Source: Manduca sexta (Eukaryota; Arthropoda; Insecta; Lepidoptera; Sphingidae). Taken from it: a DNA stretch of 64,000 bases. The translations under genes and the position numbers were made by a program. Positions within the stretch are counted from its first letter, which is position 1; every line of letters begins with the position of its first letter. The notes beneath the pieces were generated by a model. The model had not been told where the DNA came from and ran no database searches. It saw nothing but the letters and a program-made list of their open reading frames with translations. The stretch is taken from assembly GCF_014839805.1 (NCBI RefSeq), contig NC_051120.1, positions 2,914,001 to 2,978,000 of the forward strand, in the 5' to 3' direction. This document shows, piece by piece, positions 13,501 to 28,500 of this stretch.

Positions 13501-16500
13501 CTATAAGTCCGTCATCAGAGATGGGTCGTACAAATTGGACGCAGCGAAATACGGGTGGGCCTTATTGCTTTGCGGTGAAGTTGTATTTTGCGTCGTTTTT
13601 TAGAGTGCCTGTGGTGAAAGTAATTTGAGGATTTTTAACTTGAACTAGTGCTGTCCATTACTTTAATAGTGTAGTACTGGTTTTGTATTTGTTAACGTTA
13701 AAATGTTTAAGGGGTTTTAGGTTACGATTTTTTTTAAATTGGTAGTCTCAATTATTGTTAGTACTTAAATACGTAAATTTTGAATTCTATGGTTGATTGC
13801 GCAAATCAAAGATTTATTGGAATTCTTTAAATGGTTTGTTTCTCTTCCTTAGGTTTTAAGATCCAAGTTGTATAATTTACAAAGAGGGGTGTTATAACAA
13901 TCAAAATCTATTAGAACTGTCTAAATAATACCTTTAAAATATATACACTTTTGTATATTTTGTGCATATATTTACTATTTGTAGATATGTGTAAATTAAA
14001 GAACTCAAACATCAATATGTACCAAAATACTAAAAGAAATAATAATGATTAATATTTCATAAATAATTAAATGCCGCTTTCGATAGGTCCGTCTGAAAAT
14101 CTTTGGGGGAGGCTTATGTTCAGCAGTGGACTTTATGTGGCTGATGATGATGATGAAATAAATACTAATTGTGCATCAGTGATGTTAATACAAAAATAAA
14201 GAACTCACCATGGAATGTCCCAAGTACTCGGCCGCGTTGTCAGAGATGTATAGAAGTTTGCCGTTCTGCGTCATCATCATTAGGAATCCGTTTAAAGCCT
14301 GCAATCATCAAAAGATTTAGTCTTCCGTCACACCCAGGCCAACGGACTTCTAAACCAAGCACATTATAGATTTAATTCTTCACCACATTATTATTATTTA
14401 AAACCTTGCACCCATAAAAGGAATTGGTTACTTTGAAATCCTTGATGGGCTGTTTCTTGGACGCTACTATTTTCGTTTACTATATAATATTTAATTGGCT
14501 AAGTTACTTTGAAAGTAGGAGAAGGTACACATTCCTAATAAAATGAGAAAACTGAGGACAACATACTATTTTTTTTAGCATGTTGCCGAATAAATATAGC
14601 TATTTTTTAACGCTTGATATCAACCTTCTCTGAGGAGTTATCCAGAACGCATGAGACCGTTCATATTTTCTTAAACTTATTTTTCACTTATACGCCGTAT
14701 GTTTATAGTAATACATATTATTTTGCTTTAACTTCTACTCTAAAAGCTTGTACTTGTATGAGACTAGAACTAAATTGTATGAGCGAAGCTGCTATTGTAT
14801 ATTTATCGCATAAATTAGCGTGTTCGCTTTCTAATGTTATTTCATAAAGGAAAATTAGCTTTCTATTGTGTTTATACTTGATTTGAATGTATTTGGATTC
14901 ATAAAGTATTAAGACGAATGTGAAGTTGTATTTGCTTAAAACTAAGGAACGTGAGTAATTTAGTTGGAATTATTTATAACGAAATATTAGTATACTCATT
15001 ATACGAATAATATAACTGTAATTTAAAAAAAAAAGTTAAGAATTTTTTTTTATTAGGTGCAAGGTAAAGTGACCTCTCTGCTCCTGATCGTTAGTGAAGT
15101 GGGGTCCAATAGTATGTCGGCTGACGAAAGATGATTACCTCTTGACAGTCAATCGAATCGGATATATACAAGCTGATCCCGGAACGCGAAACATTTACGT
15201 TGGCAACTATGGCGGGTTTTAACAACTTGTGTACGGGAGTCCCTATCCGGATTTAAAATATATCTTACCACCAGCAAAACATAAAGTCACATGATCAAAG
15301 CAAACGAATACATAAGCGTGGGCCACTACGGTGGGTTTTAACAACTTGTGTGCGGTGGTCGCTATCCGGGCGGATATAAGATGTATCCTACCACCAGCAA
15401 ATAACAAATATTTATAATAACTAATATAAATAAATATTTATATCACGTAATTATTTTACTGTAGAGGCTGATACCTAATCGTTTCAACTTTAAATTAGAT
15501 CGAAAATTACTATTTAGTTTTCTATTTCTATAATTAAAGTTACTTCCAAGTATTTATTATTAAGAATTATTTTACCTTTCCAAAAATAAATAAAACCTCC
15601 ACATGTAAGAAAAATAGCTTCCATGTTATTATTAAAACCCTACGAATTAAAGTTAATGAGTGGTTGCTGCGACCACACCCCGATAATACCAACTTAGGCA
15701 TACGACTTATATTATTGTCGTTCATCTCTTTCTTTCAAAACCTAAATACTTATGTTAGACAAGGATAGACATATGAATTGTAAATACAAAATGTGGCGTG
15801 GGAAAGTTTTAGGTAGAACTTTATAATTATGGTTTATTAATAATTAAAATATGTACCTTTGAAAATCCGAAATTTGCTGCCGTCGAGGGTTGATGGTTGA
15901 TGTCAAAGCGTTTGAAGACTGCAACAAAAAAGATAATTACTAATGTGTCAATTTAAATATCGAAATCAGTTTATGGTTGTTCTATAATTTGGTATTATTA
16001 CATGATATATTATTATTATTACACTAGCAATGATAGTCCCGTTGGGTGTGGAACGGACTGCCGCGACAAATGTCCGCAGGTTCAAATCCCAAGGACTCAT
16101 CTTTGACTTTTCTAAAATGATGCGTGTATTCTTTGTGAATTATCCCTTGCTTTAAGGGCGAAAGAAAATATTGTGATGAAACCTGAATGAATTTTGAAGT
16201 GTGTGAAATCTACCAAACCGCACTAGGCCAGCGTGGCGTACTAAAGCCTAATCACTCTCAGTAGTAGAGGCCCGTGCCCAACAGTGGGACAGTATAAAAT
16301 ACAGGACTGATGTTGTTATTACACGGTTTATTCAGAACATATGTAAATTAAAGTTATATTATAAACATAGTCCATAACTTGGCCAGACCGGCTCGAGCGC
16401 GTACTATTTCACAGAAAATGGAGGTGACGAACTTGCATTTTGTATGATGAGCGAGATTTCCCGAAGCCCAAATACTTCCGACTGTAATCCCTATTTCACA

Positions 16501-19500
16501 TTACTTAAAAATATAACATACAATCTTGTTATAGTAAGCCAGCGGTTTGTTGACCTATTGTCGCGTTGGACGATCTGTGTTATAAAATAATACTTCACTA
16601 ACAGGAGTATATATTATCGTTTTTATAAGCTATTTTTTGTATTTAAATTAAACTATTTTACGGACATTATCGCGGTTTTAATCTTTTAGTTTTCTCCAGA
16701 CGTTTCGACAACTTTGCAGCCTTCATGGTCACGGGGGGACTGAGGTTTTGTTCATCCGCAAAGTCAGAGTTTACAATATCTACCTACATTTTACATTTTA
16801 CTTTTTGTACTTAAAAAGTCTTTAGCGCAGACAGAGCTGCGAGCAATAGCTAGTGCTATATGGGAACATGCAGTTATCTAAACGGTTTCAAAATAACATA
16901 AAAAGGTTGATTAAGACCCAAATAAAACATTTACTTCTGTTTACAACATTATAATCATTGCCCCACACAGATTTTATGAGTTTCGTTAAGTGGATCGCGT
17001 AAATCATTGTAAACATTTAAAAATCATAAAGATAATGTTTAGAATTAATTTAGGCCAGTGCGAGCCTTTTACTGACTGACTCGATGACATAGTTCTACTG
17101 CATGTACGGTTCAGCAGCGCTCTGAGGTTTTGCGTTCGGATCCCGGGTCCGACAAAGTGATATTTGGGGTTATCTGTTCAGTATCAGCCCGGAGTCTGGA
17201 ATTTGTGCCTGATATGGCGATAGGCTCGCCCCCTATCACATCATTGGACGGAAAACTCTTGGCGAAAAGTGAGTGCCCTGATTGCGCCTCTGCATACCCT
17301 TTCGGGGATAAATGCGTAATGTGTTCGTGTATGTATTAGCCTTTTCTAGCTATCGTTTGGCGATATACCGACTATGATATGTTCTAACGGATGGTCACTA
17401 TCCGAAGTAGTAAGTTATCCCTTTTTAAAAAGGGAGGGGAAGACAACTAAATGAAATAAGAATTATTAATGAATTAAATATATTTAAGGGCAAGATTCAT
17501 GACACACTCCTCTATAAATGAATGTTTCCACTCCGCCAAATATCGAGGCATATGGCAACGCATCGCGAAAACGGCAGCTCTTTAAACAGCCCAAACATGA
17601 CAACGAACACTCTATCAAGAATGTATGACTATGAATAAGAAGGGCAAGATAGTGCACAATATTATAGTCTTTAGTATATAATATAATAGTTTTTTTTAAT
17701 AGTTCTTTGTATCATTTTTTCTGTTTGGTACAATAAAGAGTAATAAATAAAATTCATAAAAATATTAGGCAGGTTTCCTTTATTATGCGAGAGTTCATCT
17801 CATGTCGGTTATTTTCAAGTTGAAGTGTGCGAGCGGTGTTGTGACTAACCTAAGTTAATCGATACCGTAACTATTTATTTTTATATTTTACAATATAATC
17901 GCCATAGTCATCGTAACTTCTCCGGTTTGATGACGAAAAAACATCACTGGACTTAAAACAGTTTATAAATATAATACAAACAACAACAAATGGCAGATAA
18001 ATATATCTGATGTACACATACAATATTATATGTATGTATTGGCACTCATTTATTTACTTATAGTATTTCTGTACACAAAATTATTGCGTGTCATTCGAAA
18101 ACGTCCAGGTGGATTACTGATAGAAATCGTGACTTCCGCCCAATTAAAAACGTTTAACTAGAATTTTTAATTTTAATTCGCGCACGCATAGGTCGACTCA
18201 GGACTTCGCATTTTACGCAGGTGATGCGTTCTCAGTTGACAAGTGTCACTCAGTAACTCTTACTTACCATTAGTTATTCTGCCATATTAATTTGTTTAAA
18301 AAAAAACATTTATACCTAATGATGTAGCATTATGTCAATTAATTTATTTCATTAAGTTATGCTCGTGGAACAGCCCGCATGGGTATTTTTTACAAGCATA
18401 AGTAATCAACAACGTAAGAAAAATTAAAGTTTTCATGTCAGTAATTGCGTAGTTTTTTCTTAGCGAAGAAATCTTTAGAATGACGTTCGTAGTTTTTTTT
18501 AATTATTCTCAGCAAAGAAACCTACAAACTTGAAGACTATCTCTTTATCATATTAATATAAATAATAGTTTCTAATACAACCACAAACCTCCTTAACCTT
18601 ATCAAACTAATTTAGTATCGATAATATCGAATTATGTCACAACACTAATCCGTTCATAATATATCTGGACCCTTATTCTGTATGATAGTGTAAACGCGTT
18701 ACGCGGCCGTGTCATGTTATCTTCGAGAAATGTGCGTGGAATGGTATTCTGTAAGCCAAATTTCTATAGTCCTAAACATGACGCGTTGTGTTACGTGCTT
18801 GTTACGCACTGTTAAAATAACGTGCGGGATAGAGAATAAGGCCCCTGCTATTAAAATCGATGTCACTTACAGGACAAACGCGGTTTAATTAATCGAATCG
18901 ATCCATCGATACTTTCTCGGCGCGGGGAGACGATAAACAATAACCAAGAGCAGTCCGATTATATCGATAAGATATAGAATAATTCGCCTCACTAATGGAC
19001 CGCCATGGTGTAGGGGATTTACACTTTCTAAATATCTCAAAAGGGTTTGGAGGATGGATTAGAATATTGATAAGCTGATATCGAGCACAAACTAATGCTT
19101 GGTTTTTTGTTTGCGACGCTCGCTTTGAGGCGAAATTTATCTGACGCCGCAGCTTCATGTGTAATTGAAGTAAAAAACGATGTTCCAATTTTGAAATTTG
19201 CTAAGATGGCGATTGCAGCTTATATTGTCGGATAGCCTAGGAGGAATTCTTGTTCCATACATGATGATAGGCCTGCTCATCCGCACTCCATGGCTGATTC
19301 TGGATAGTCTGGCATTATTTTTAGACTTATTTTGGTCATAGAGATTACATACAAGCATAGCATTAATTGCGAACTTCTTAGAGAAGAAATAAAACATTCT
19401 TATAAATTATGATCACGTTCGTAATGAAAAACTTGACATATTTAGCTGAATATTTTAAAAATCTTTCTGTTCCTTACTCTAACATTGTCTTTCATACCAA

Positions 19501-22500
19501 CTAAATAGAACTCTAATTACATAAATCTTAATATCACAGAATTACTAGAATCTAGATTTTAGATCGGCACGTCTGACTCATATCTCCCTATCTAGAATTC
19601 CGACGGTAGATATGGCCCGAGCGGTCCATACTCGATATTATGTTTAATAATGCATTCCACACCGTTACCTATCTGCATACGACTAGAATATATTATAGGC
19701 GAGAGATATTGTTAGCGAAAAATTAATACTTAGTATCGAAACCAAACTAGTTTTAGGATTTTATCTCGGTTTTTTACATTTAAACTAGCTGAGCCGACAG
19801 ACGTTGTCCCGTCTTAACTATGAATTTGCAGCGTATTCTGTCAATCGCGGAAATAAACTTTTCTTAAATTTTCTAACGTTCCGCTAAACTTCCTTGATTT
19901 TTTCTTTCATAAGATCCTTCTCCTGACATTAACAAACACAACAAAAAAAAAACAAATAGTGAAGTCGGTGCAGCCGTTCACTCGTGATGGCGTGACCAAG
20001 GAAAATAGGGATTCATTTTTATATATTAGATTTTTCGTGTTGTCGAAGACTTTGCAGCCTTCATGGTCACGGGGCGGGCGATGTCTAACATTCCCTTAGA
20101 CATAAGAAATCATGAATACTGGTAGGTCTCTCATATGTGAGAGTCCGCCTGGGTAGGTACCACCGCAATTTCTATTTCTGCCGCTAAGCAGCAGTATGTA
20201 GTCACTGCTTTGTTCCGGTAGAAGAACATTGTAATCAGTGTAACTACTGGACGTAATAAGAGTTAACATCTCATGTCTCGGGATGGCAAGCGCAGTGGAA
20301 TGCCAAACAATACTTTGTAATTTAAGTTGTTAGATGGTGTTTCTACTGCTTATCGGCGGTCGTATCCTTTACCATCGGGCGAACGGCAAGCTCGTCTCGT
20401 CATTCACAGCAATAAAATAAAAACTTTAGTATTATCATGTTATATTTTTAGTTTACAGATTCGGGTGTAAGTTATTTTTATCGTATATGTGGTCTTGGTA
20501 CGATTTCGAGCTGGAATCATTTACCATCTTGCTTAGTAACTATTATCAGCTCAGAATTAATTTCTGCGTTGGACTTTCGGTATCTAATACGGTTCTGGGA
20601 AAAATATTTGCTAACGCACAAACATTTGTCTCGAATGGGAATCGAAAAGCATCGAATCGGCTCAGTACCGCTCACCATCAACTACCAACAGTTATCTAAA
20701 AATAGACCAAAGGTCGGCCGAGGGCGCTTGCCCTGCCCAGCTCCTTATGTTGATTTAGTACACATACAAGCATCGTCTAATGCGCGCGATTGCAGTCTGC
20801 CTGCCCTCTTCCATCACAGATACTTCAACTAACATTACTATGAAAGTTATAAGTATACGCTTTCAAGTTGTAAAGAAACATTTCTTACGATAAGATTAGG
20901 TGCAGGTCCCATTGCTAGCGGTTTGAGTTCAGAAACTATATTCTACGTATTATGAAGCATGGAGCATAACACTTCCAGAAGATGATTGCGACGTTTAAAA
21001 CTAAAGGAAACTTAGAAACTGTTTCAAATGGAATCGACAAATGTGAGTTTGAGGTTTTGAAAAGAATATTCTAGTAAGACTTAAATAATAGGTATTATAA
21101 TGCTATCCATGGTTTTATCTACGTAATAATATAGCGTTGAATGCCTAAAATAAATTTTCCTTGTTTTCTGCCACGAAGTTTTTCATACAATGTATATCTA
21201 CGTATACAAAACTATTATAGTGACGATATAAATGACGTAAGACGGTTATAATTTACCAAAGTATTTCACAATATTTACACATAAAAAATGTGTAGAGAAA
21301 CTCACCCAAATCTCGTCTAATATCGATATAATAGCAGTAACAGCGAGCACATTAGTCTGAGTCAAAGTAAATAGCGCTCGCGAGCCGCACTAACTGATTC
21401 TAATGTGTCTTACATTTGTTTCGACTGCATCTCATAGTTTCACACAATTATTTCGTTTGTAATATTGACATGTGAGGAAACCTTGGGGTAATTAAGGACA
21501 TTCTAATGCTTCGCTCACAGTTATATAAGGCGTGAAATATATCAAAATTAAAAGTCATATATCAAGCGTCTTATGAATGCTGTTGCCAAATTATCGCGAT
21601 AAATACCTACGTTTATGCTTTGTCTCGTTTAGAAATAATTAATGCCATTAGATGTTAATGAGACCTCAGCACTACCGGTATATATTAGGGAATTGATTTT
21701 TGTGCTGTTCATTCAAATGTTGTGACATTTGCTTTACATAAATATTTTCCAATTTAAAAAAAAAATAATTATTTAAAATTAGAACAAAAAAATTAAACAA
21801 GAGAACGCCTTGAAACTAAAACGCAATATTGAAATCCTTTGTCGTTGAATTGTAAATACAAATATTTGCAAACAACACAAACATTTGTCGCGGCATCGTA
21901 TTGTTATTCTAGATTCCCCATTGTTTCACAAATATCGCATTTCTCGTCTCTTAACACTTGTAAATAGGTTGGACTGCGTCAGTGCGACGTAATAGAACAA
22001 ATTGCTTATCAATTAACTAGAGTAGGTGTGATTGTTCACGAATTACACGGCTGTTGTAAAACCAAGTAATGTATGTTTGCAGGATTGTATATTTTACTCG
22101 TACACTTTAGTTTTGCTGTCATTTCCCTTCGTTATTTTTGTCTGTAACTTTGCAAATTATTTAATTTTAAGATTGAAAGTTATTTAATTATGAGATGTTT
22201 AATTTAAAAGCTATTTTATTATATCTGGCTAATCACTATGCTCAACAAATCTAATCTATTGTTAATTAAATTACTGCTCTTTTATTTTAATTACAGAATT
22301 GTGCTGAGTTCAGGAATGGTAATACATTAAAACTAATCATAACATCACCTGAACGTGATATATATTATGCTAAATGTTCAATTACTTCAATTTATGTTAT
22401 ATGATCTCGAACATTCCGCTGTCCATCAACCGCGTACTTAACATTGGTCCTTAATTACTTTATACCAAAGTTCATTATCGTTAACTACTTATCCATATTC

Positions 22501-25500
22501 CTAAACTACTCAAATTCTATTTTTAAAAATATTCCATTTTCAAAACCTAACCCTAACGTCGAAAAATATATTTTAACATTTTGCGAGCACGTCCGCTGCA
22601 CGCGTTCCCTATCTCCATATAATTAATTGCAGTACGTTTTGCGGTTCAGCCAGCTCAGAGCTAATCAATTCTAATGTTGCACTCATTTATCTACCTCGTG
22701 GATTGACGATTGGTTCACTTTCTACGTTATGTGGGTGTGCCGAAATTAATTTTAATGTCCTTAATGATTGGTGAATGTTCTTATTTATCGCAGATGATTG
22801 GTGAGTTGATTTTTTAACCAATGTGTTTTAAGAACGTTTACTAGACGTGAAAATATTGAATAATTTACCATATTTATGCTTGTGTTATGATTTATCGTGT
22901 GATGTTTTTGTTTAGAAGTGTACTTCATGTTGCTGATCATAATGATGCCCCTTCCTATGTCCTCATCTGACAGCTTTGTGTAAAATAGTCGAAACAAGAA
23001 TTTCGTAAAAGCAATATTATTGTGAAAATACTTGAAATTATAGTCATCTTTCGATCCGCATCTATTCCAAACATCTCAACCATTAAAAATCCTTTACGTA
23101 CTAGAAATTCCTAGCAATTCTAACGCCAAATTCCATTTGAAACAGAAGTGATTTTATTTTAAAGTGAGCGCTTTCGAGGCAGGTGGCTGGCTAAATTGAG
23201 ATGTTCGTTAGCTCCTAATGGTATGTATCGAGTCAATCTCCCGGCCAGTTATTTCTGCCGCCCGCGAAAACTGTCCAAGCTTGCTGGTCTTTTTAATAAA
23301 CAACGTTCCTTGCCCCCGACACTTTTAATGGGGCTTGTTGTTGGCTTACTAAATTATAGCTTGATGTGTTGTTTGGTGGTCTAAATATTGTATAGTAGAT
23401 GATTAGTTACTTCAGTTGTGGTCGTAATTTTCGTGTGAAAATATTGCTAATGCATATTCTTAATCATTTGATTCTCGTAATGCGCATTTAATCAATTATA
23501 TTTTGTTTTCTCGATTCAAATTTAAATACTGTTCTTAATCATTTGAATATTATTTTTTTCATATAAAACGTATATAGCAATATTGTTTACGATGAATAAG
23601 AATTGATAGCTTACATAGTAACAGGTTAGGTTCAACGCGGTTCCGAAATAACTTCTATATTAAGGCTATAATCCTTGCCTAATTGTATTGATCTTTGCAA
23701 CAATAACTTATGAATTTCAACTAAAGCAACACGCAGACGTCAAAAGATAGCCGAAGAACCCTACTATAAAACTGATGAAGCAACATAGTTGATACCGAAG
23801 AAGCAACCGATTAACTACGACACAAAACATTAATTAACAAGGGAGCTGATTTCCAAAAACATCACGTACTTTACACATGCGCAATTACACACCAACTGAC
23901 AGACAATGGTCTTATTTAAGAAGTATCCCGAAAAGGAATCGCACGACCGCAAGCTGCATCGTTCGTGAGAAGGGCCGGAACAATTTCCTTTATAGTAATT
24001 GCCTATAGGATTTGCATAAGTGGTGTTTGCCGTACCATAGTTTACGCTATCGATACGGTTTCGAGACAAATGCTGAAGGTAAACGATGCGGGATTGTATG
24101 AAGGTTGATGGCTTTGTAGCGGAGGTATTGTGGAAGTCTGTGTGGAGTTCGCGCATTCTTAACTTTAATCGACTTCCAAAAATGAGAAGGTTCTCAATTC
24201 GTTTTTGGTACCATGTGTTATTATTATTTATTTAAAGTACCATCGGCTGCTCAAGCTACTCGACTGATAGCAAGATAAGATGTTTTGTAGTAATGTCTAT
24301 TAGGAATACGCTCTGTGTAATGAAGCTTGGCGTCAAGAAAAGTAAATGTAGATATACTTTTTAGTTAAACTAGATTATATTTTAAGAGTTTGCACAATGA
24401 ACAATAATTAACTGAAAAGCGGCGATAGCTTAGTTGGGTGTGGAACGGACTGCCGAGACGAATGTCAGCAGGTTCAAAACCCAAGGGCACACACCTGTGA
24501 CTTTTCTAAAATTATGTCTGTATTCTTTGTGTATAATCGCTTGCTTTAACGATGAAGGAAAACATCGTGAGGAAACCTGCATACCTTAGAAGTTCTCTAT
24601 AGGAACTTTGAAGGCCTATGAAGTCTACAAATACACACTAGGCCAGCGTGGTGGACTAAAAACCCACATCTCAGTTGTAGCGAAGGCCCACGCCCAACAG
24701 TGGGGCAGTATATAACACGGCGCTGATATTATACAAAATGAATTATTTGTCATACGCAGACTGGGTTCCTCAACTAAGAGACAAATCTACCGTAACAGTA
24801 AGCCAACTTGTTAATTCGAACAATAAATTACCACTAATCAGATTCACGTTATAATCGAGTAAGAACGTTCGGAACACGAGTTAAGTGGGTAATTAAATTA
24901 AAGGTCATAGGACCTTAACGTTCCTCTAAAATTTAAAATCCAAAACATGTATTTGGCTGTAAGAATGACGAAATAGTTCTTCTTGAGGTCATTGCTTAGT
25001 ATCGCCATGCAGATGGATTATCGGATAGGAAACAGATTGGTGACTACATTTGCCGAGTTTCTGTATTCTACTTGCTTTTTTTGGCCTTAATATGGGGTTG
25101 GTGCATCAATCTTTTCATGTATGTTGAATGTAGGACACTCAATGTATTTAGTTGAAATTGTATACATTGCAGGTTTTTTGAAAATTTGTATCACTCTGAT
25201 AATGATTATACACAAGGTGTGAAGCCCACCATAGTAGCATACATGTGTCGCGTTCCGGGACTGTGTATTCCAAACAAGCCGGCATGTGAAGTGGCGAGGG
25301 ACAATCCTCTTTCATCCACAAACTGTAAAGTGCATTATTTCGTTATCGCTTAAAAAAACAACACAGTCTATGTTGTATAGATTGAAGAATAATCTAAAAA
25401 GCAAGCGGATCCATGAGCAGAAGCTAGTAACAACATAAATACAGAATGTACCCACAAGCCAAATTACCTTGTCATGGTAACGCGTTGTGTTTGAGGCATT

Positions 25501-28500
25501 AACGGTCGGTACAACTGACAGATGATGGAGCTATGCTTGAAGAGATGATGAGAGAAACTAAAATTATACCGATCTGATCCCGTCAGAATCAAGATAAGAT
25601 GTTATCTACCAGGTTCGGTATCATTTTGAATGTAATCCGAATTGCTGTTAATTTAGATATGCAGGAAATATCAAATGCTTTTGTTGCACCGACGTAACTA
25701 CTTAATTGTTTTTAATACGAACGGTATTTAAGATTTTTTATTTATTTTAATATAATTTGATTGACGATGATTTTTATATAGTATTCGAAGTCGTATCGAA
25801 ATTTCAAACATCAAACAATCTTGATAAATTTTAAAATAAACTCCGATATTTTTCAAGACATATTAAATCAAATGCCAACACGATGATAAACCACGGTTTA
25901 AACATAATCGTTTAATTATACAAAACACTTCCTTCCTATTATTTATTATTCATAAGTGTAATTTTAAACACACAAAAATTATACACGAAATTAAAAATTA
26001 ATCGATTACCCGCAGTAGATACATTATTTCACAAACCGTTTCGAACGTAATCAATCTTACCGTATAATTTTGTTTTCCTTGACATTTCGATTTTGATCAG
26101 AATTTAAATTTTTACACGAACTCTTATCTTGTATGTTTAATGTTTTTGAAAATAATTATTGCTAATACAGAGGCCATAAGTCACTTTGACGGTATTGCAA
26201 AATGTGTTGCTAATTTTTGGTTACGAAATATTTAAAAAATGGTTTCTTTTTCATACAATTCATGGTTTCAATTTGCGTATGACGATTGATGATTTAACTT
26301 TCATATTATTATCTATACTAATATATAAAACTGACGAGCTTGTTTGAACTCACTAATCTCAGGAACTACTAAACCGATTTTATTTTTTTTCACTAATAGA
26401 AGGCACCATTATTCCTCATTGCTGTAAGGCTTCTTTTTATCCCGGAAAAGATATTGCACACGGGCGAGATCGCAAGCAAAGGCTAATAGATAAAATACCT
26501 TTAGATCAAATATACTCTTACAACATGAATTATAGGTAACATTATATCATAGTTGTAATAAACTATAAACTATTAACTTCAACTTTGTCATTATCATCAT
26601 CATAAGCTATATCATTGTCCACTGCTGGACATACATAGGCCTCCTCCAATATGCGACATTTTACTCTATCTTCGGCCTGTCGCATCCAGTTCTTGCCAGA
26701 ACTTCGACTTTAACTTGGTTATTAAAGGCTATATAACATTTAAACGCGTGAACAACAAACGAAACTAACTTCAATATAAACAAAACACAGAAGAGGATAC
26801 ATCCGTTAGTGAATTATTTATAGACAATATCGATACGTAAATACGGGTCATTCGATACATAAATCAATTCAAATCGATTTCAACAAGTGGCTATTAATTA
26901 AGTTGTAGTTAGATTAGAAATTAGATAGGAAACGATGGGCGGCAGCAGTCTCTAATATATGGCATCTTAAAATTATCTTAACTCTGTATCACAACATAAT
27001 GTGTTGCGGTGTGGCATTTTATCATTGGTTAATGTACGCGGCCGTGAAATATTTAGCGCGCCTGAAATTCAATTTTGTATTTTATCTTCATCATGTTAAG
27101 ATCTAGTTTTCTAGTCAATATGGATGTTCCCTATTCGATATTATATAAATTTACGTCACTAATTTTGAGAATTGAAATATCGTCTCATTGGTCTAGTTAC
27201 TAGACTCTAGTAGTAATATAAAACTGTAGTTCAGTTCCGATTATTAAATTCATGCAATGAATACTTTGTTTTAAATTCGAAGATTTACCGAGGACAAATT
27301 GGAATCCGAGGAAACGGTATTGGAGTTTTTATAAGGCTTCCCATATTATATAGATAAATTCTCTGAAGTTTGATTCAAGCGACACTGACTAACACGTATG
27401 TCACAAAGTTAAAATTCTTCGTAACCAGGCGCCGTATCAGCCGTATCAGTGATACAGGGCCTCCGTTCTTTGGGGCCGCTACTTGGCCCATAAGTACATT
27501 AAACTAACCGGGCGCCCAAAAGTTCGCACTGCCCTTAGGAGCCCCCAACAAATATATAGGGCGCTTCTATGGCAAGCTACGCTACTGTTCGTCACGTTGA
27601 ATTTATGTCTGTATTATGGAGTAGTTGTTTTAAAGCGTGGTACCGATACCCGTTTATCTCCAAAGGGGTAGGCAGAGGTGCAACCAGTACCCATAAGACG
27701 AATTTACGTATTGTAGTGTACGTTATTGTTTCTTTTAATTATTTTTATATAAGAATTTGTACAGCACCCCGTGAGCGCATTTGCAGGTAAAACACGACAA
27801 AATGAGCATTGGGTTAGTATAAACTTCATATATTAAATCATGTAACCAAATTTACGTACAGTCAATACTATACGTTAATTTGGTTACATGATATTATTAC
27901 TGTAAACGTTAACTTACTCGATACGAATAGTATGCTTTAACACGTAAATTCCTCCTAGAGGTACAGAATACCCAATTTACGCTATATATTCATCTCATGA
28001 TATGATAAGGGCCTAAAGTCACATCGGACACAAATTCTAGATTCTGATCAGAAAGTCCACTTGGTCCGATGATCTTGTTGGTGCACGACCGCAATTTTGC
28101 CTTCTACGTTCCTCACCACATATATAATAAATACTAATAATATCAGCCCTGTATTATATACTTCTTCACCGTATACGTTCGTAATACGCCCTACTGTTCT
28201 CCATATCTCGTTCGAACATCGCAATGGTCGAATAGGTGTTAAACAGTGAAACTGTACGCCACTCGATCATTCTTCAAATGTGTTATTATGTTTGCGTTTT
28301 GGAAATTCGATTTACGACACACCTGTTACAACTCTTTTATATAAGTAACTTGGATAATAATAGTGTAGGAGTTGGTTATTTATCAGTGTTATGAAACTGG
28401 ATTAGATTGGAGTAAAATGGGCCATAATGTCTATGTAGTTCTACACTAATATTGTAGTAGTTTGTGTGATTGTTGTTTTCAGCACTAACAAGGGAACTAA

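Larger units (their letters stand above)
1572..14208 (-). other. dys: dys intron inside PAS-A (12.6 kb)
   Basis: The intron splits PAS-A between LGHSM and EDLL, with a clean donor and acceptor. It contains a CpG-rich islet (about 3413-3550), SINE B copies (7262, 11480), a foldback element (8049-8158), a TTA-flanked MITE (8803-9049), a GC-rich palindrome (12750-12870) and an RTE-type LINE tail (14095). In 1572-3400, 3550-7260, 9060-11470, 11710-12740 and 12880-14090 I see only AT-rich sequence without recognisable coding or repeats, apart from a small CGGAT cluster near 2310. Confidence 0.8.

Noticed and set aside
18889..19188. 99-codon minus-strand protein
   Set aside because: No recognisable domain and no splice context; left as unannotated intron sequence.
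23830..24156. 108-codon minus-strand protein
   Set aside because: No family signature; composition and length are compatible with chance in a 64-kb window.
24418..24490. tRNA gene at the SINE B head
   Set aside because: The box motifs are followed by the repeated SINE body and recur at 16025 and 48918.
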